A stretch of DNA of 20,643 nt from JAOZMY01 sp964577975. GTDB lineage: Bacteria; Desulfobacterota; S145-22. Shown in pieces: positions 1-6,726 of this stretch (position 1 is its first letter; every line of letters begins with the position of its first letter). The DNA lies in assembly GCA_964577975.1 (NCBI GenBank), contig CAZOBB010000017.1:1-20643 (forward strand), given 5' to 3'. Under the pieces are notes generated by a model. That model saw only the letters and a list, made by a program, of their open reading frames with translations. It had not been told where the DNA came from and did not search any database. A program made the position numbers and the translations under genes.

Positions 1-180
1 CCCAATCCTGTTCCTTTCCTATCACCTCGAAGAAAATTTCTTCTTCCCAACATCGAACCATACCTCGACCATTCTGGAACTTCCTTTGTCGTTTGCGCAA
101 GGCATAAAAATGGATTAGAATAAGAGTGGGAGGTGAAGAGCGCGATATCACACCAAAATCCTAAAAAGGAGGAAAATAAA

Positions 181-1686
181 ATGTTAAAGAGGGGTTGTTT
201 TGTTTTCCTATTTCTTCTTTGTTTTGGGGTAGCCGTCACCATGGCCCAACAGCCGACGGGGAATTTCATCTCACATCAAGGCTTGCAAATTCAGGCAGAT
301 TTCGGAGAGGATTGGGAGTTACTTCCAGGAAGCCATTTAACGACACTGCGGGGTTCCCCCAGCCTTTCCGTTTCTAAGGAAGGACACGCCTTCTGGAAAA
401 AGATGGAGCTGGAAAATTTCGCCGTTACATGCGCCTACCGGCACGGCGAGGGAATTGGAGAAGTTTTGTTGAGGTCCACCGGTGAGCCACCTGCCAACTG
501 TGAGTATCACGTGCAGTTTACCAACACGGAAACACGATTGGTTCGCTTGTATGGGGACACCCCCACCATCTTGTCCAAGACCCCCGTCAACCTGACACCT
601 CATACATGGTATTCTCTCGCCATTTCCATCATCAATGGAAAAATCCTCGTCAAATTGGATGGAAAAAAGATCCTTCAAGTTATTGATCCCAATCCCCTTC
701 CAAGAGGTTTTCTAGGACTCGGATGCGAGGGAGGCAGCAATATCGCGTTCTCTAATGTGAAAATCCTCCTTCCCTCCTCGAAGATTGGCTTTTCACCTTC
801 ACCTAGCCCTCCCAAGAAGGGGACGAAAGAGGCGGATTTGATAACGGTTTCGAAGATTCTTCCCATCAATGTTCCAAAAAATTCTCCTAAACCCGGTCAT
901 ATCGTACAGATCAGTCCCAATGTTATGTCAATCGTCACCCGGCCTCTAACACGAGCGAAGATGGTAGCGACTTTATTGAAAGATAAAGATTACGGTCCCA
1001 CTCTACGGAATCTAGCAAAAAAGAAGAATCTCGATTCCCAGACTCTTCAAAAGGAAAGTGTCACGGGAATGCCCGTTACCCAAGACGCCCATGTTTCAAC
1101 GCCCAACACCTTGCTCGACGCCTACAACAAAGGCGTTCGTATCAATCTTTGCAAGGCGTGGCCCACCTATCAGTTCCACGGCCACCATTATGCCATCGCA
1201 ACGGCAATAGTTGACAATATAACCGTATTCCTGTCGCCTACCCTAAAAGACATGATCCAGAAAGGAACCATCTGTCTTACCGGATACGAATTTGGCAAAC
1301 AGAAAGGAAAGGGACACGTCTACGATCCTGGATTTATCGAACTTTACCTTGACGTCCCAATGGGAAAAGGAACCTATATCATCGCCATCCAAGTCGTTCA
1401 GCCCAATGGTTCTCCCATCTCATCCGATAGTATTTCCCTAAAAACGCCAACAGGCTGGGTCAAACTCGTACCCACCAGCGATAAAAAGGCATGGATAGGA
1501 ACGTGCATTTTATCGGGGAAGGATGCCCAAACCATGTGGCCCAGTAGTTTCCTCCAAATGGCAGCGCAAAAGGGAAAAATGAGGCGAATCGGAACAAATA
1601 TCAGCATCTACTTCGCCAGTAAGGGCGGAGAAATCTATAAGAAGAGATTTTTCCTGGTGGGGAACATCACGTTGACTCGTCTCTGA
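181..1686 (+). CDS. Secreted protein with concanavalin-like N-terminal domain, unknown C-terminal half
   Basis: A 501-residue protein. I start it at ATG 181 because a strong AAGGAGG lies at 166-172 with 8 nt spacing; the in-frame GTG at 133 lacks such a site. Residues 1-22 form a signal peptide (KR, a hydrophobic core, then VTMA before QQ), so the product is exported. There is no clear lipobox, although Cys14 lies in the core. Residues about 34-197 resemble the LamG/DUF1080-type jelly-roll fold: a DWELL segment near 44-48, a TWYSLAI segment near 142-148, a KILVKLDGKKI strand pair, then the GFLGLGCEGG and FSNVKIL ending. Such folds usually bind glycans. Residues 200-300 are a Pro/Lys-rich, low-order linker. 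Residues 315-501 are beta-rich and I do not recognise them. The gene stands alone and ends at a terminator. Domain family is inferred from pattern; function is unknown. Confidence 0.75.
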   Translation: MLKRGCFVFLFLLCFGVAVTMAQQPTGNFISHQGLQIQADFGEDWELLPGSHLTTLRGSPSLSVSKEGHAFWKKMELENFAVTCAYRHGEGIGEVLLRSTGEPPANCEYHVQFTNTETRLVRLYGDTPTILSKTPVNLTPHTWYSLAISIINGKILVKLDGKKILQVIDPNPLPRGFLGLGCEGGSNIAFSNVKILLPSSKIGFSPSPSPPKKGTKEADLITVSKILPINVPKNSPKPGHIVQISPNVMSIVTRPLTRAKMVATLLKDKDYGPTLRNLAKKKNLDSQTLQKESVTGMPVTQDAHVSTPNTLLDAYNKGVRINLCKAWPTYQFHGHHYAIATAIVDNITVFLSPTLKDMIQKGTICLTGYEFGKQKGKGHVYDPGFIELYLDVPMGKGTYIIAIQVVQPNGSPISSDSISLKTPTGWVKLVPTSDKKAWIGTCILSGKDAQTMWPSSFLQMAAQKGKMRRIGTNISIYFASKGGEIYKKRFFLVGNITLTRL

Positions 1687-1707
1687 ATCTTCTTTCTTTC
1701 GTTCCGC

Positions 1708-1747
1708 GGTGGGAAGGCTCCTTTTTTTGCCTTTCCCGCCTTCTTTT
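1708..1747 (+). terminator. Intrinsic terminator after the secreted-protein gene
   Basis: The left arm is 1708-1718 (GGTGGGAAGGC) and the right arm 1729-1740 (GCCTTTCCCGCC). They pair over about 11 bp with one bulged T and one G-T pair. The loop is a T-rich 10 nt, and a T-rich tail (TTCTTTT) follows at 1741-1747. It lies 22 nt past the stop codon at 1686, as expected for the 3' end of that transcript. Confidence 0.7.
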
Positions 1748-1792
1748 GTCTTAAAACTACTTCCTTCAAAAAGGGGGATTTTTACACTCCTG

Positions 1793-1821
1793 TTGACAAA
1801 TATGAATAATTCAATTATTAT
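1793..1821 (+). promoter_or_regulatory. Sigma-70-type promoter of the rrf2-cysE-thiS-thiF unit
   Basis: The -35 box is a perfect TTGACA at 1793-1798. After a 17-base spacer comes a TATTAT -10 box at 1816-1821; an overlapping TATAAT at 1819-1824 would give a 20-base spacer. Predicted transcription start is near 1828, about 26 nt before the regulator's ATG. A perfect 6-3-6 inverted repeat (AATAAT/ATTATT, 1805-1819) fills the spacer, and GTAAC sits at 1829-1833. The leftward promoter at 4881-4909 shares TTGACAAATAT and the same distance to GTAAC, so I infer a common operator for the Rrf2 protein encoded just downstream. Confidence 0.8.
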
Positions 1822-1853
1822 AATTTTAGTAACAATAAAAGGATACGAAAGAG

Positions 1854-2321
1854 ATGTTAAAGCTACCTACCAACGTGCGTTACGGAATTCGGATGATCAT
1901 TACATTGGCAAAGGCCAATCGCCGCATGAACACGAATGAACTTGCCAAAGAGATGGATGTCTCACCGCTTTACCTCAGGCAAGTTGCTATCCCATTGGAG
2001 AAAAACGGTATCATCAAGAGCGCAAAAGGCGCAAAGGGGGGCTATTCCCTTCGGGTCGACCCCGCAACAACGGATCTCTACACCATCATCAAAGCAATGA
2101 ACGAAGACTTTTCTCTCCTTTCTTGCGTAGATTGCTCGGATGCCTGTTCTCGAAGTAATACCTGTATCAGCCGTGACCTTTGGATCGATCTGAGCCGCAC
2201 CTTAAAGACAACCCTTCAAGCGATGACCCTCCAACGTTTGATCGAGGAAAAAGCAGGCAGGAAAATAGGCAAACTCGTAAACAATCATCCTATTAAAACC
2301 TCTGATGTTCAAAACGCTTAG
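1854..2321 (+). CDS. Rrf2/IscR-family transcriptional regulator, probably Fe-S-sensing
   Basis: A 155-residue dimeric winged-helix repressor of the Rrf2 family. Residues 1-85 are the typical DNA-binding part, beginning MLKLPTNVRYGIRMI, with the recognition helix near 37-48 and a GAKGGY turn at 59-64 before the wing. The sensor segment has Cys91, Cys94, Cys98 and Cys104. When aligned to E. coli IscR at the CxxxxLW stretch, Cys98 and Cys104 fall exactly on IscR ligands. The third ligand is shifted to 91 or 94, and IscR His107 is Arg here. An iron-sulfur or thiol sensor is therefore likely. The gene opens the sulfur unit and overlaps the next gene by 17 bp. Autoregulation is inferred from the repeats over its promoter. 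An AAAGGA lies about 10 nt before the ATG. Whether it behaves as IscR, CymR or another branch cannot be settled by eye. Confidence 0.9.
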   Translation: MLKLPTNVRYGIRMIITLAKANRRMNTNELAKEMDVSPLYLRQVAIPLEKNGIIKSAKGAKGGYSLRVDPATTDLYTIIKAMNEDFSLLSCVDCSDACSRSNTCISRDLWIDLSRTLKTTLQAMTLQRLIEEKAGRKIGKLVNNHPIKTSDVQNA

Positions 2322-3006
2322 AGAAGATATCAAAACCGCCCTGGAGAGAGACCCGGCCGCCCGGAATTGGCTCGAGGTATCGCTTCTGTATCCCGGCATG
2401 CACGCCATTTGGATCCATCGGATCGCGCATTTCCTTTGGAAGAGACAGGCGCGTTTCTTGGCCCGAACCGTGTCGTTTTTCGCGCGCGCGATTACGGGAA
2501 TAGAAATCCACCCCGGAGCCAAGATAGGTAAAAGATTCTTCATTGACCACGGCGCCGGTGTAGTCATAGGAGAAACAGCAGAAATCGGAAATGACGTAAC
2601 CATCTATCAGGGTGTCGTCTTGGGGGGTGTATCCTTGAAAAGAGAAAAGCGTCATCCCACCCTGAGAAACAAGGTGGTCGTTGGAGCCGGCGCCATCATT
2701 TTGGGACCTGTTGAGATCGGAGAAGGGAGTAAGATCGGAGCAGGTTCCGTGGTCGTTACCAATATTCCCCCTTTCACCACGGCGGTGGGAATCCCCGCGA
2801 AACCGGCCGGACGACACACCCTTTCCGACAACGTGGACCTAAATCATCACCTTGTCCCCGATCCCATAAAGCGTGCCTTGGAGCATCTCACAAAACGGAT
2901 CGAAGATCTAGAGGGAAAAATCAGTTCAATAACGGACAGTCCCCCAAACAGAGAGCTTACGGCGATGGGTAGAAAAAAAACGGATCGGATCCAAATGAGG
3001 GCATGA
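2305..3006 (+). CDS. cysE: Serine O-acetyltransferase
   Basis: Transfers acetyl from acetyl-CoA to L-serine to give O-acetylserine, the carbon acceptor for cysteine synthesis; cytoplasmic. The 233 residues match the short EpsC-type enzymes. The helical start is MFKTLREDIK with ERDPAAR, which fixes the ATG at 2305. A left-handed beta-helix of hexapeptide repeats follows from about residue 66 to 165. The expected active-site histidines are present: His82 in DHGAGVVIGET and His117 in KRHPTL. The tail (170-233) is longer than in many homologues, helical and charged. No good ribosome site precedes the ATG, but the gene overlaps the regulator by 17 bp, so translational coupling is likely. No cysteine synthase (CysK/CysM) gene is in the window. 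Confidence 0.95.
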   Translation: MFKTLREDIKTALERDPAARNWLEVSLLYPGMHAIWIHRIAHFLWKRQARFLARTVSFFARAITGIEIHPGAKIGKRFFIDHGAGVVIGETAEIGNDVTIYQGVVLGGVSLKREKRHPTLRNKVVVGAGAIILGPVEIGEGSKIGAGSVVVTNIPPFTTAVGIPAKPAGRHTLSDNVDLNHHLVPDPIKRALEHLTKRIEDLEGKISSITDSPPNRELTAMGRKKTDRIQMRA

Positions 3007-3009
3007 ACC

Positions 3010-3294
3010 ATGGAAATAGAAGTGAACGCCAACTTCAAGTTGCATGGGATCTTCGACCCTCCCTGTCATTTCACGTTCCCAAAAAGGATGACATTGAAAG
3101 AACTGCTACAATGCCTCGATACGAGATGGGCTTCCGTTCATCTCATGAATAACGATGAGCTAGGCGATGACGTCTCAGAAGTTTTTATCAATGGAAAACG
3201 CCATTTCGACTTGCCAGGAGGGCTTGAAACGAAGTTACGCGAACAGGACCGTATCCGAATCGAATTGTATATGGCACCTTTGGGAGGAGGATAA
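3010..3294 (+). CDS. ThiS/MoaD-like ubiquitin-fold sulfur carrier
   Basis: A 94-residue protein ending in LGGG. A C-terminal Gly-Gly is the signature of the ThiS, MoaD and CysO carriers, which are adenylated by an E1-like enzyme and converted to a thiocarboxylate that donates sulfur. The body follows the family pattern: an N-terminal strand, TLKELLQCLD helix, VFINGK strand, then a LREQDRIRIE strand before the tail. It starts 3 nt after the cysE stop and ends 6 nt before the E1 gene, so the three are one unit and the neighbouring E1 is its likely activator. The recipient pathway (cysteine, thiamine, molybdopterin or tungstopterin, or another thio-compound) cannot be read from this protein. No ThiG, MoaE or JAMM peptidase gene is nearby. 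Confidence 0.82.
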   Translation: MEIEVNANFKLHGIFDPPCHFTFPKRMTLKELLQCLDTRWASVHLMNNDELGDDVSEVFINGKRHFDLPGGLETKLREQDRIRIELYMAPLGGG

Positions 3295-3300
3295 CATCCC

Positions 3301-4050
3301 GTGAATGATCTCACTCAGGCGGAATTCGAGAGATACAATCGCCAAATCCTTTTCAAGGCGTTTGGAAAAGAAGGTCAAAAAAAGTTAAAGGCCTCCCACG
3401 TCCTCGTAGCGGGAGTAGGAGGGTTGGGCTCCCCCGTTGCCATGTATTTAGCCGTTTCGGGAATCGGAAGGCTCACACTCGTCGATTCCGACAGGGTATC
3501 CCTTTCGAACCTGAATCGGCAACTTCTCCACTGGGAAGAGAATATCGGTCAAGAAAAGGTCCTTTCCGCAAAAGACAAACTACTCAAAATGAATTCGAGC
3601 ATTCATGTTCGTGCCGTGCATAGTCGAATCGCTTCAGGCACGTGCGCCCCCCTCCTTGAAGAGGTGGATGTCGTGGTCGATTGCCTCGACAACATGCCCG
3701 CCCGTTACATCTTGAACCAAGCATGTGTGGAAAGAGGGTGCCCCCTGATCCATGGGGGGGTATACGGAATGATGGGACAACTTACGACGATCATTCCAGG
3801 CCACACGCCGTGTCTGGAGTGCCTCTTTCCCCGCAGACCTGAGGTGAAGGAAGACATTCCCCTCCCGGTGTTCGGCCCCACCGCGGGTTTGATCGCCTCC
3901 CTTCAATCACTGGAGGTCATCAAACTCCTCTCGGGAATAGGTGAAACCTTACAGGGAAAACTCCTTTATATCAACGGAGAAATGATGGAATGCGTCACGG
4001 CGGAGGTAACAAAAAAAGGCGACTGTCCCGCGTGCGGCTTTCTCCGATAA
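3301..4050 (+). CDS. ThiF/MoeB/HesA-family E1-like adenylyltransferase
   Basis: Adenylates the C-terminal glycine of a ubiquitin-like sulfur carrier using ATP. The 249 residues show RYNRQ (11-15), the nucleotide loop GVGGLGS (38-44), VDSD (61-64), NLNRQ (70-74), CLDN (128-131), and two zinc-binding pairs, Cys171/Cys174 and Cys242/Cys245. Start is GTG 3301, preceded by GGAGGAGG inside the end of the carrier gene. Unlike E. coli MoeB and ThiF, there is no cysteine shortly before the GPTAGLIAS helix; the segment reads KEDIPLPVFGPT. The conserved Cys that in ThiF forms a persulfide or acyl-disulfide link is thus missing, which suggests adenylation followed by direct sulfur transfer. The gene ends 3 nt from the convergent MOSC gene. 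Confidence 0.9.
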   Translation: MNDLTQAEFERYNRQILFKAFGKEGQKKLKASHVLVAGVGGLGSPVAMYLAVSGIGRLTLVDSDRVSLSNLNRQLLHWEENIGQEKVLSAKDKLLKMNSSIHVRAVHSRIASGTCAPLLEEVDVVVDCLDNMPARYILNQACVERGCPLIHGGVYGMMGQLTTIIPGHTPCLECLFPRRPEVKEDIPLPVFGPTAGLIASLQSLEVIKLLSGIGETLQGKLLYINGEMMECVTAEVTKKGDCPACGFLR

Positions 4051-4053
4051 GTC

Positions 4054-4497
4054 CTACGAAGGAAGGATAATGACTTCATCCCCGCACTGAATCCGTCCCC
4101 CCATCAAAACTTTCGCAAAGACCCCCTCGCGGGGCATGATGCAACCTCCAGCCACACGATAGATGGCACATCGGGCGTGACACTCCTTTCCAATCTGGGT
4201 AATCTCCACCACCACCTCTTTACCAAGCCGCACCCTCGTCCCGGGCGAAAGTGACGGCCAGTCGACGCCAGAGGTGGCAATATTCTCCGCGAAATCTCCA
4301 AAACCCACATTCAAACCGCGCAACTTGGCACGATCAATCGCTTCTCTGGCGAGAAAACTGACCTGGCGATGCCAGACCCCGGCGTGGGCATCCCCTTTAA
4401 GCCCGTGGTTTCTCAACACCATAGCCGACATGACGGGTCGTTTACGAATTCCCTTACGACGACTTATGGCAATCGCTTCGATTTTACCTCGTTTCAT
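4054..4497 (-). CDS. MOSC-domain protein
   Basis: A 147-residue stand-alone MOSC domain, the fold of the molybdenum-cofactor sulfurase C-terminus and of YiiM/YuaD. MOSC proteins bind pterin cofactors or carry sulfur on a conserved Cys. Recognisable blocks are GLKGDAHAG (32-40), ENIATSG (71-77), QIGKECHARC with Cys106 and Cys110, and MPREGVFAKVLMGG near the end. The Cys block resembles the MOSC half of MoaB-MOSC fusions in anaerobic bacteria, as I recall that family. AAGGAG precedes the ATG by about 11 nt. The gene lies 39 nt downstream of a MoaD-like gene in the same leftward unit, which points to Mo/W-cofactor or thiocarboxylate metabolism. The exact reaction is unknown. Confidence 0.88.
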   Translation of the reverse strand: MKRGKIEAIAISRRKGIRKRPVMSAMVLRNHGLKGDAHAGVWHRQVSFLAREAIDRAKLRGLNVGFGDFAENIATSGVDWPSLSPGTRVRLGKEVVVEITQIGKECHARCAIYRVAGGCIMPREGVFAKVLMGGRIQCGDEVIILPS

Positions 4498-4536
4498 CCT
4501 TAAAATGGCTCCTTACCCAACGGCTAGAAATCTCCT

Positions 4537-4809
4537 TCAACCCCCTGAGAGGAAATAGGTAACGGTGATTTCATCCCCCTCGTTTACCGGCATGGACAAC
4601 TCATGGGGATACACGCTTTCTTCATTCACGTAAATCTCGAGATAGGCATGGAGCCGGCCAGGTTTGGAAAACAACTTATCTTCGAGGAAAGGAAAACGCC
4701 TCAAAAGGTTCTCGATACAAGCTCCTACCGTGGCTCCCTCGGCAATCAGGGAATCGGTAGGAACTTCTCCCTCCGCGATGAATGGATGCAGACGAATTGT
4801 CACAGGCAT
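4537..4809 (-). CDS. Second MoaD/ThiS-like ubiquitin-fold sulfur carrier
   Basis: A 90-residue protein ending SGG, with the typical MPVTIRLHPF first strand, GATVGACIENLL helix, EIYVNEESV strand, and GDEITVTYFLSGG end. I prefer ATG 4809 because GGAG lies 6 nt upstream and the family usually begins right before the first strand. An in-frame GTG at 4845 would add 12 charged residues (102 aa). It is the first gene of a leftward unit with the MOSC gene and probably uses the E1 enzyme encoded at 3301-4050, the only one in view. Sequence differs clearly from the first carrier at 3010-3294 (C-terminal PLGGG against FLSGG), so the two probably serve different acceptors. The pterin or cysteine role is not resolved. 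Confidence 0.85.
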   Translation of the reverse strand: MPVTIRLHPFIAEGEVPTDSLIAEGATVGACIENLLRRFPFLEDKLFSKPGRLHAYLEIYVNEESVYPHELSMPVNEGDEITVTYFLSGG

Positions 4810-4867
4810 CGCTTCTCCATGATTCTTTTCATGTTTGTCGGGCACTTCACCTTTTCTTTCCCATATC

Positions 4868-4897
4868 AGTTACATTTATAATTGTAACTAATTTAGT
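4868..4897. promoter_or_regulatory. Probable operator: two palindromes over the leftward promoter
   Basis: A perfect inverted repeat AGTTACA (4868-4874), 8-base spacer, TGTAACT (4883-4889) covers the -10 box and start point. Next to it ACTAA-T-TTAGT (4887-4897) is a second perfect palindrome within the promoter spacer. The same GTAAC half-site occurs at the same distance in the rrf2 promoter, at 1829-1833. Placement suggests repressor binding that blocks RNA polymerase; the Rrf2 protein at 1854-2321 is the natural candidate. The binding protein is inferred. Confidence 0.6.
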
Positions 4898-4909
4898 AAT
4901 ATTTGTCAA
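4881..4909 (-). promoter_or_regulatory. Sigma-70-type promoter of the moaD-like/MOSC unit
   Basis: Reading leftward, TTGACA occupies 4909-4904. A 17-base spacer follows, then TACAAT at 4886-4881. Predicted start is near 4874, about 65 nt before ATG 4809. The rest of 4910-5002 holds only a hairpin-like repeat next to umuC and no gene I can support. Confidence 0.8.
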
Positions 4910-5002
4910 GATACCCCTCCTCTTTCGTTTTGCTGAAAAAGAAAACCGAAACGACTCCCTAGAAAAGAGCCTTACATTTTTTCCGAAACGCCGATCCGTT
5001 TC

Positions 5003-6271
5003 TTATTTTACCGTGGGAAGCTCCTCCCATCGGGTAGTATAGCGGGGAGATCGGTGGGAACGATTCACCCGCCACCGCCTCTCCAATCCAGAGGTCGCCA
5101 ATCGAACCGTTTCCGAACCGTAACGGCGGTTGATAAGGTCCAAGGCCCGCATCAGGTTGCGCTCCTTGCCGGTTCTTTTCGGTGGAGAAAAAAGGTTTGG
5201 CTGCCACATTCCCTCGCGGCTCAGCTCTAAAAGCATGACTCCCGCCTTTTTATACAGATACCCTTCCTTGAAGATCCTCCCCACTCCTTCACGAGCAACT
5301 CGCACCAGCTCCGGCGTATAATTGGTAGGATTCTCCAGTGAAATCGTCACGGCGTTGGCATAGTGGGGCCCTTCTTGGTAAGGGTTGGTCGTCAAAAAGA
5401 CATGCACACAAGAGGTAAGGAGACGATGTTTACGCAACTTTTCCGCCGCTCTCGAGGCATAAAGGGCTACCGCCTCCTCCAGTTCCTCCCGGGTTTCCAC
5501 CTTTCTCCCAAATGTCCGAGAGCTCAAGATTCCCTTTCGAGGAGGCGGGACCTCCTCGAGGGGAAGGCAGGAAATCCCCCGAAGTTCCCAGACGAGCCGA
5601 AGCCCCATAATGGTCAAGTGACGTCGAATCCAGGTATCGGGGGCATCCCTCAACTGGCGGGCCGTGTAGATCCCGCGGGACCTCAACGTCTTCGCGTGCC
5701 GCCGTCCCACGCCCCACACCTCCTCCACTCGGACCTTCTCCAGCCAGTCGTCCACATCCCGGCAGGCCGCGAGATTGAAGATACCGCCATGCTTTGAGAA
5801 GGCCTTCGCGATCCGGTTGGCCACCTTGGCCAAGGTCTTGGTTGTCGCAATCCCGATGGAAATGGGGATCCCCGTCCATCGCTCCACCGTTTCTTTCATC
5901 TCTCTCGCAAGGGATTCCGCATCGCCCGCCATCCTTTCAGGAAAGGACACAAACGCCTCATCAATGGAATAGATCTCCATGTCTGGGGTGAAACGGGACA
6001 AAACCTCCATGACGCGCCGGGACATATCCCCGTAAAGGGAATAATTGGAAGAAAATACTCGTATGCCATAGCGTGCGATTTGCGCACGATATTTGAAAGC
6101 AGGGGCTCCCATCGGAATGTCGAGGGCCTTGACCTCTTCGGAACGAGCCACGATGCATCCATCATTATTGGATAGAACGATAACCGGCTTCCCCCTCAAC
6201 GCTGGATCGAAAACTCTCTCACAGGAGACGTAAAAATTGTTGCAGTCTATCAGAAAAAAGAGCGATGCCAT
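5003..6271 (-). CDS. umuC: DNA polymerase V catalytic subunit (Y-family translesion polymerase)
   Basis: A 422-residue error-prone polymerase that copies across damaged bases. The full family layout is present: LIDCNNFYVSCERVF start with metal-binding Asp9, SNNDGCIVARS fingers segment (34-44), YSIDEAFV with Asp104 and Glu105, and the IPISIGIATTKTLAKVAN block. Helix-hairpin DNA-binding and little-finger domains follow. A QPNLF sequence in the C-terminal part fits the beta-clamp-binding motif. The length equals that of E. coli UmuC (422), so it appears intact. It begins 9 nt after the umuD stop, and RecA-activated UmuD' is its expected partner. The last part (about 390-422) is rich in Arg, Ser and Thr. 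Confidence 0.97.
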   Translation of the reverse strand: MASLFFLIDCNNFYVSCERVFDPALRGKPVIVLSNNDGCIVARSEEVKALDIPMGAPAFKYRAQIARYGIRVFSSNYSLYGDMSRRVMEVLSRFTPDMEIYSIDEAFVSFPERMAGDAESLAREMKETVERWTGIPISIGIATTKTLAKVANRIAKAFSKHGGIFNLAACRDVDDWLEKVRVEEVWGVGRRHAKTLRSRGIYTARQLRDAPDTWIRRHLTIMGLRLVWELRGISCLPLEEVPPPRKGILSSRTFGRKVETREELEEAVALYASRAAEKLRKHRLLTSCVHVFLTTNPYQEGPHYANAVTISLENPTNYTPELVRVAREGVGRIFKEGYLYKKAGVMLLELSREGMWQPNLFSPPKRTGKERNLMRALDLINRRYGSETVRLATSGLERRWRVNRSHRSPRYTTRWEELPTVK

Positions 6272-6280
6272 GACAGTCCT

Positions 6281-6712
6281 TTAAGACAATGAATGGATCA
6301 CATACGTCACGACTCCCCACACGTGAAAATCCGCTTCCGAGGATATCTCCACGGCGGGGTAGAGGGGGTTTTCCGCCTCAAGGAATATCCTCCCATCCTT
6401 TTTACGTCGCATTCGCTTAACCACCAATTCCCCATTCAAGGCCGCCACAACCACGGCTTTATCGTGCGGTTCCACCGCTCGATCCACGATCAGAATGTCC
6501 CCCGGATGGATACCGGCTTCCACCATGGAATCTCCTTCCACTCGAACAAAAAATGTCGCGGCAGGATGACGAACCAGATGGGTATTAAGGTCAAGGGTGT
6601 TTTCGACAAAATCGTCGGCAGGGGACGGAAATCCCGCCGGCACGCGGGCACCATAAAGCGGGAAAGAAGCCGGTTCCGCATCACAGTCGGGAATCATGAT
6701 CTCCCATTTCAT
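6281..6712 (-). CDS. umuD: UmuD-like S24 peptidase, polymerase V accessory subunit
   Basis: Self-cleaves on RecA filaments and then joins UmuC. I choose ATG 6712 because AGAGGA lies about 7 nt upstream; a longer reading from TTG 6766 has no support. The 143 residues carry the catalytic Ser62 in VEGDSM and Lys99 in ELVVKRM, with the spacing typical of LexA/UmuD. The cleavage site is expected in VPAGFPSPADD, between Ala26 and Gly27. E. coli UmuD has Cys-Gly there, while LexA has Ala-Gly. No LexA-type HTH domain precedes it, which separates it from LexA itself. Confidence 0.93.
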   Translation of the reverse strand: MKWEIMIPDCDAEPASFPLYGARVPAGFPSPADDFVENTLDLNTHLVRHPAATFFVRVEGDSMVEAGIHPGDILIVDRAVEPHDKAVVVAALNGELVVKRMRRKKDGRIFLEAENPLYPAVEISSEADFHVWGVVTYVIHSLS

Positions 6713-6726
6713 CAACGTGTCCTCTC

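Noticed and set aside
1..180. Possible gene fragment at the left edge, including a leftward ATG at 61 that stays open to base 1 and a palindrome at 29-43
   Set aside because: All three rightward frames and one leftward frame are open over this short stretch, so no frame stands out. The only ribosome-like site is directly against the ATG, and the encoded residues match nothing I know. A weak TAGAAT at 116-121 lacks a good -35 box.
3010..4050. Assignment of the carrier/E1 pair as thiS-thiF or moaD-moeB
   Set aside because: The diagnostic partner genes thiG, moaE or a JAMM peptidase are not in the window and the E1 lacks the usual cysteine, so specific symbols would overstate the evidence.
4985..5002. 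GAAACG-N6-CGTTTC hairpin just after the umuC stop as a terminator
   Set aside because: The stem is only 6 bp and is followed leftward by A-rich, not T-rich, sequence. A longer-range pairing with 4948-4953 is possible but not convincing.
6281..6712. LexA instead of UmuD
   Set aside because: The protein has no N-terminal helix-turn-helix, is only 143 residues, and lies 9 nt upstream of umuC.
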